64,000 nt of DNA, taken from contig JASFHH010000005.1 of assembly GCA_050123335.1 (NCBI GenBank), positions 1-64,000 on the forward strand, read 5' to 3'. Of this stretch, positions 61,974 to 64,000 are shown in pieces. Each line of letters starts with the position of its first letter. Within the stretch, counting starts at the first letter, position 1. This DNA is from JASFHF01 sp050123335 (GTDB taxonomy: Bacteria; Pseudomonadota; Gammaproteobacteria; UBA12402). The notes below the pieces were generated by a model. The model saw nothing but the letters and a program-made list of their open reading frames with translations, was not told where the DNA came from and ran no database searches. Made by a program: the position numbers and the translations under genes.

Positions 61974-62603
61974 CTATAATAATTTTTCACTAAATAATGC
62001 ACAAACTTCCGCTGGATTTTCTGCACTACAAATTGCCGAAACAATTGCAGCTCCTTGTACGCCAGTTTGCATTACATCATTTATGTTATGCAAATCAATT
62101 CCGCCGATTGCAAAAGTTGGAATGTTTACTGTTTGGCAAATTCCTTTTAGACCCGTGATGCCTAATGGTTGGGCAGCGTCTTTTTTAGTATTAGTCGAAA
62201 AAACCGGACCGACTCCAATATAATCTAAGTCATGATATTGTTTAAGCGCGTCAATTTGTTTAGCATTTTCAATACTTAAGCCGATAATTTTATTTGGTCC
62301 TAAAAATTTGCGCGCCGTTTTATACGCAGCATCATGTTGACCAACATGTACACCATCAGCATCCAATATTTTAGCAGCTTCGATATCATCATTAATAATT
62401 AATGGAACATTATGGATTTTTAAAAATGGCTGAATGGTATTACCAATTTGTACAATTTTTTCAGTTGAAGCATTTTTTTCTCTGAGTTGAATAACATCAA
62501 CACCATTATTGACGGCCATGGCGACGATATCAAATAAGGAATGATGCGTACAATTTTCGCTGCCAATTATCAAATAAAATTTTATATTAGGATTTAATTT
62601 CAA
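61974..62603 (-). CDS. thiE: Thiamine-phosphate synthase ThiE
   Basis: The 209-residue TIM barrel joins HMP-PP and HET-P to thiamine phosphate. It shows DVIQLREKNAS, LIINDDIEAAKILDADGVHV, GLSIENAKQ, YIGVGPVFSTNTKKDA and FAIGGID. It overlaps thiM by 17 bp and is followed by thiD after 7 bp. Confidence 0.97.
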   Translation of the reverse strand: MKLNPNIKFYLIIGSENCTHHSLFDIVAMAVNNGVDVIQLREKNASTEKIVQIGNTIQPFLKIHNVPLIINDDIEAAKILDADGVHVGQHDAAYKTARKFLGPNKIIGLSIENAKQIDALKQYHDLDYIGVGPVFSTNTKKDAAQPLGITGLKGICQTVNIPTFAIGGIDLHNINDVMQTGVQGAAIVSAICSAENPAEVCALFSEKLL

Positions 62604-63384
62604 TTTTCACCTCCTTGCTGATATTTTCTTGGTTTAGTAAATACAGTTGATCAATAAAGTTTGTGCGAAAACTTCCAGGTCCGCAGCTTTTAGCAGCTGC
62701 AAGTTCGCCGGAAATTCCCATGGTTGCCATAGCATTTATGGAAGCCGCAAAATAATCTGAATTTATCGCACAAAATGCACCAACAATTGCCGAAGCAGTA
62801 CATCCCATGCCGGTAACACTAGTCATCATTGCATGTCCATTTTTAATTTGCGCAGAATTATTTTTGGTTTGTACCACATCAATTTCACCGCTAATTACAA
62901 CTACACAATTATATTTATCAACTAAAAATTGACTGGCGTCGTATGCAGCTTCGGTTCCATATTGACTATCAACTCCTTTGCTTTTGATGTTGAGTTGGGC
63001 TAACGCCATAATTTCGGCAGCATTACCGCGTAGTACCGCAATTTGATTTTCTTTTAAAAAGTTCAGTATAGTGTCAGTACGAAACTTAGTAGCGCCAGCT
63101 CCAACTGGATCTAAAATTATTGGGATATTTTGTTTATTTGCAGCTTTAATTGCTTGATGCATGCTGTTGACCCAATTGCGGTCCAAAGTTCCAATATTAA
63201 TTACTACGCTTGACGCTAATGGAATGATGTCATGAATTTCTTCTAAAGCATGTGCCATAATTGGAGAAGCTGAAATCGCTAATAATGCATTGGCGGTTAA
63301 ATCCATTACAACATAATTAGTGATGTTATGCACAATGGGACGCTTTTCTTTGATTAAAGACAAATCAGCAAACAAATTTGACAT
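62587..63384 (-). CDS. thiM: Hydroxyethylthiazole kinase ThiM
   Basis: The 265-residue enzyme phosphorylates the thiazole alcohol for salvage. Motifs: PIVHNITNYVVMDLTANALL, SASPIMAHA, PIILDPVGAGAT, LRGNAAEI and TSVTGMGCTASAIVGAF. It is the first gene after the TPP riboswitch. No de novo thiC or thiG is near, so the operon could be mainly salvage. Confidence 0.97.
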   Translation of the reverse strand: MSNLFADLSLIKEKRPIVHNITNYVVMDLTANALLAISASPIMAHALEEIHDIIPLASSVVINIGTLDRNWVNSMHQAIKAANKQNIPIILDPVGAGATKFRTDTILNFLKENQIAVLRGNAAEIMALAQLNIKSKGVDSQYGTEAAYDASQFLVDKYNCVVVISGEIDVVQTKNNSAQIKNGHAMMTSVTGMGCTASAIVGAFCAINSDYFAASINAMATMGISGELAAAKSCGPGSFRTNFIDQLYLLNQENISKEVKIEIKS

Positions 63385-63387
63385 GTT

Positions 63388-63467
63388 TCACTTTCCTCCG
63401 TAAGTTTTAACTTATTCAGGTGCAAGGGATTAAGCAATGCTCTCTCAGCTAAATAGCACTCCCAGTG
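63388..63467 (-). promoter_or_regulatory. TPP riboswitch controlling thiMED
   Basis: On the minus strand the THI-box elements are in order: GGGAGTGCT, GCTGAGAGAGC, CCCTTGCACCTGA, and a final CTTACGGAGGAAAGTG. The 3' end of the aptamer includes the GGAGG Shine-Dalgarno of thiM, so ligand binding would block translation start. Confidence 0.93.
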
Positions 63468-63666
63468 AATAATGCGATTATATTGGTTTTTTACCATAAA
63501 TTAAAGAAATTTACCGTAGTTTTTACGCTGAAATTAGCAGGATATTCAATCGTAATATTGTGATAATGACAACCATTATTGGTAGTTTAATAGCGTTATT
63601 TACTTTTATTCAACATTTGCTACGTTAGTTTAATTACAAAATACATTATTTGTTTATTTTTTGTGT

Positions 63667-64000
63667 TTAACTATTTTTTGCAAATAATAATGTCAAAATA
63701 CTTCCGGTACAGACTAAAATAATGCCAATCCAGGAAAGTAAATCGGGAATTTCGCCCCAAACTTGCCATCCTATTAAGCCGCTAAATATTATACTGGTAT
63801 ACATTAAAGTTGAAACAATGCGGGCTTGCGCGAATTGTGAAGCTCGTATTAGAAATTCTTGATAACAAGTTCCAAAAATACCTATTGGCAATAGCAGTAT
63901 CAAGGTATGCAGATTGGGAGTTTCCCAGTAAAAAATTGAAATTATCCCGCTAAATAAAAAGGCCAGAGAAAAATAATAAAACATGCAAGTATGCGGATGG
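63667..64000 (-). CDS. EamA/DMT-family transporter, C-terminal half (partial)
   Basis: The frame is open to the window edge. It has four to five hydrophobic helices (for example FSLAFLFSGIISIFYW, LILLLPIGIFGTCYQEFLI, VSTLMYTSIIFSGLIGWQVW, WIGIILVCTGSILTLLFA). The EFLIRASQFAQARIVSTL block resembles the EamA domain repeat of drug/metabolite transporters. It may export small metabolites; its 5' end lies outside. Confidence 0.8.
   Translation of the reverse strand, partial: HPHTCMFYYFSLAFLFSGIISIFYWETPNLHTLILLLPIGIFGTCYQEFLIRASQFAQARIVSTLMYTSIIFSGLIGWQVWGEIPDLLSWIGIILVCTGSILTLLFAKNS

Overview
The window looks like the chromosome of an AT-rich, probably host-associated gammaproteobacterium of the Legionellales type (Legionella/Coxiella/Berkiella-like). 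The evidence is gammaproteobacterial housekeeping genes (dnaJ tail, greA, rlmE, yhbY, lptD-surA, dinB, smpB-ssrA, ychF, maeA), a CBU_0592-family membrane protein, and several orphan or eukaryote-like genes. Four of those orphans sit behind near-identical PmrA-type promoters (YTTAAK-N5-YTTAAK with TATWAT at a fixed distance). In Legionella and Coxiella this promoter type marks Dot/Icm type IV effectors. No Dot/Icm gene lies in the window, so secretion is inferred.

Layout. 0-6.8 kb: dnaJ end, greA, candidate effector 1, a DUF4143 ATPase, yhbY/rlmE, and a Lys-rich protein with an SV40-like nuclear localisation signal. 6.8-17.3 kb: a bacterial microcompartment (BMC) locus on the minus strand. It holds one BMC-H, three BMC-P, two BMC-T (one PduT-like), a PduS-like electron-transfer protein, a CoA-acylating aldehyde dehydrogenase, DeoC and a class II aldolase, with tpiA further down. 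It fits a compartment that cleaves deoxy-sugar phosphates to acetaldehyde plus triose phosphate. A hicAB module, a KdsB-family gene and many copies of one short palindromic repeat are interspersed. 17.9-32.8 kb: accessory DNA with two broken dinD copies, a DUF1460 hydrolase, higBA, two tmRNA-end (att-like) copies, integrase remnants, an Abi_C/HEPN cassette, a frameshifted DUF4238 gene, a radical SAM-Nudix fusion and a receiver protein, ending at ssrA. 33-47.8 kb: core genes (smpB, thiL, rlmB, ychF, maeA, dtd, dinB, lptD, surA) with candidate effectors 2 (C-terminal CAAX box) and 3. 48-61 kb: orphan genes, an MFS transporter, a sulfotransferase-like protein, an IS4-type element and a 1,333-residue ankyrin protein (candidate effector 4). 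61-64 kb: thiM-thiE-thiD under a TPP riboswitch and a partial EamA transporter.

A recurring theme is palindromic DNA: a dispersed repeat in the first 17 kb, two 200-bp MITE-like elements, multi-hairpin insertions (one in frame inside surA, one inside dinD), and palindromes whose arms differ by compensated substitutions. All calls come from reading the sequence; no searches were run.
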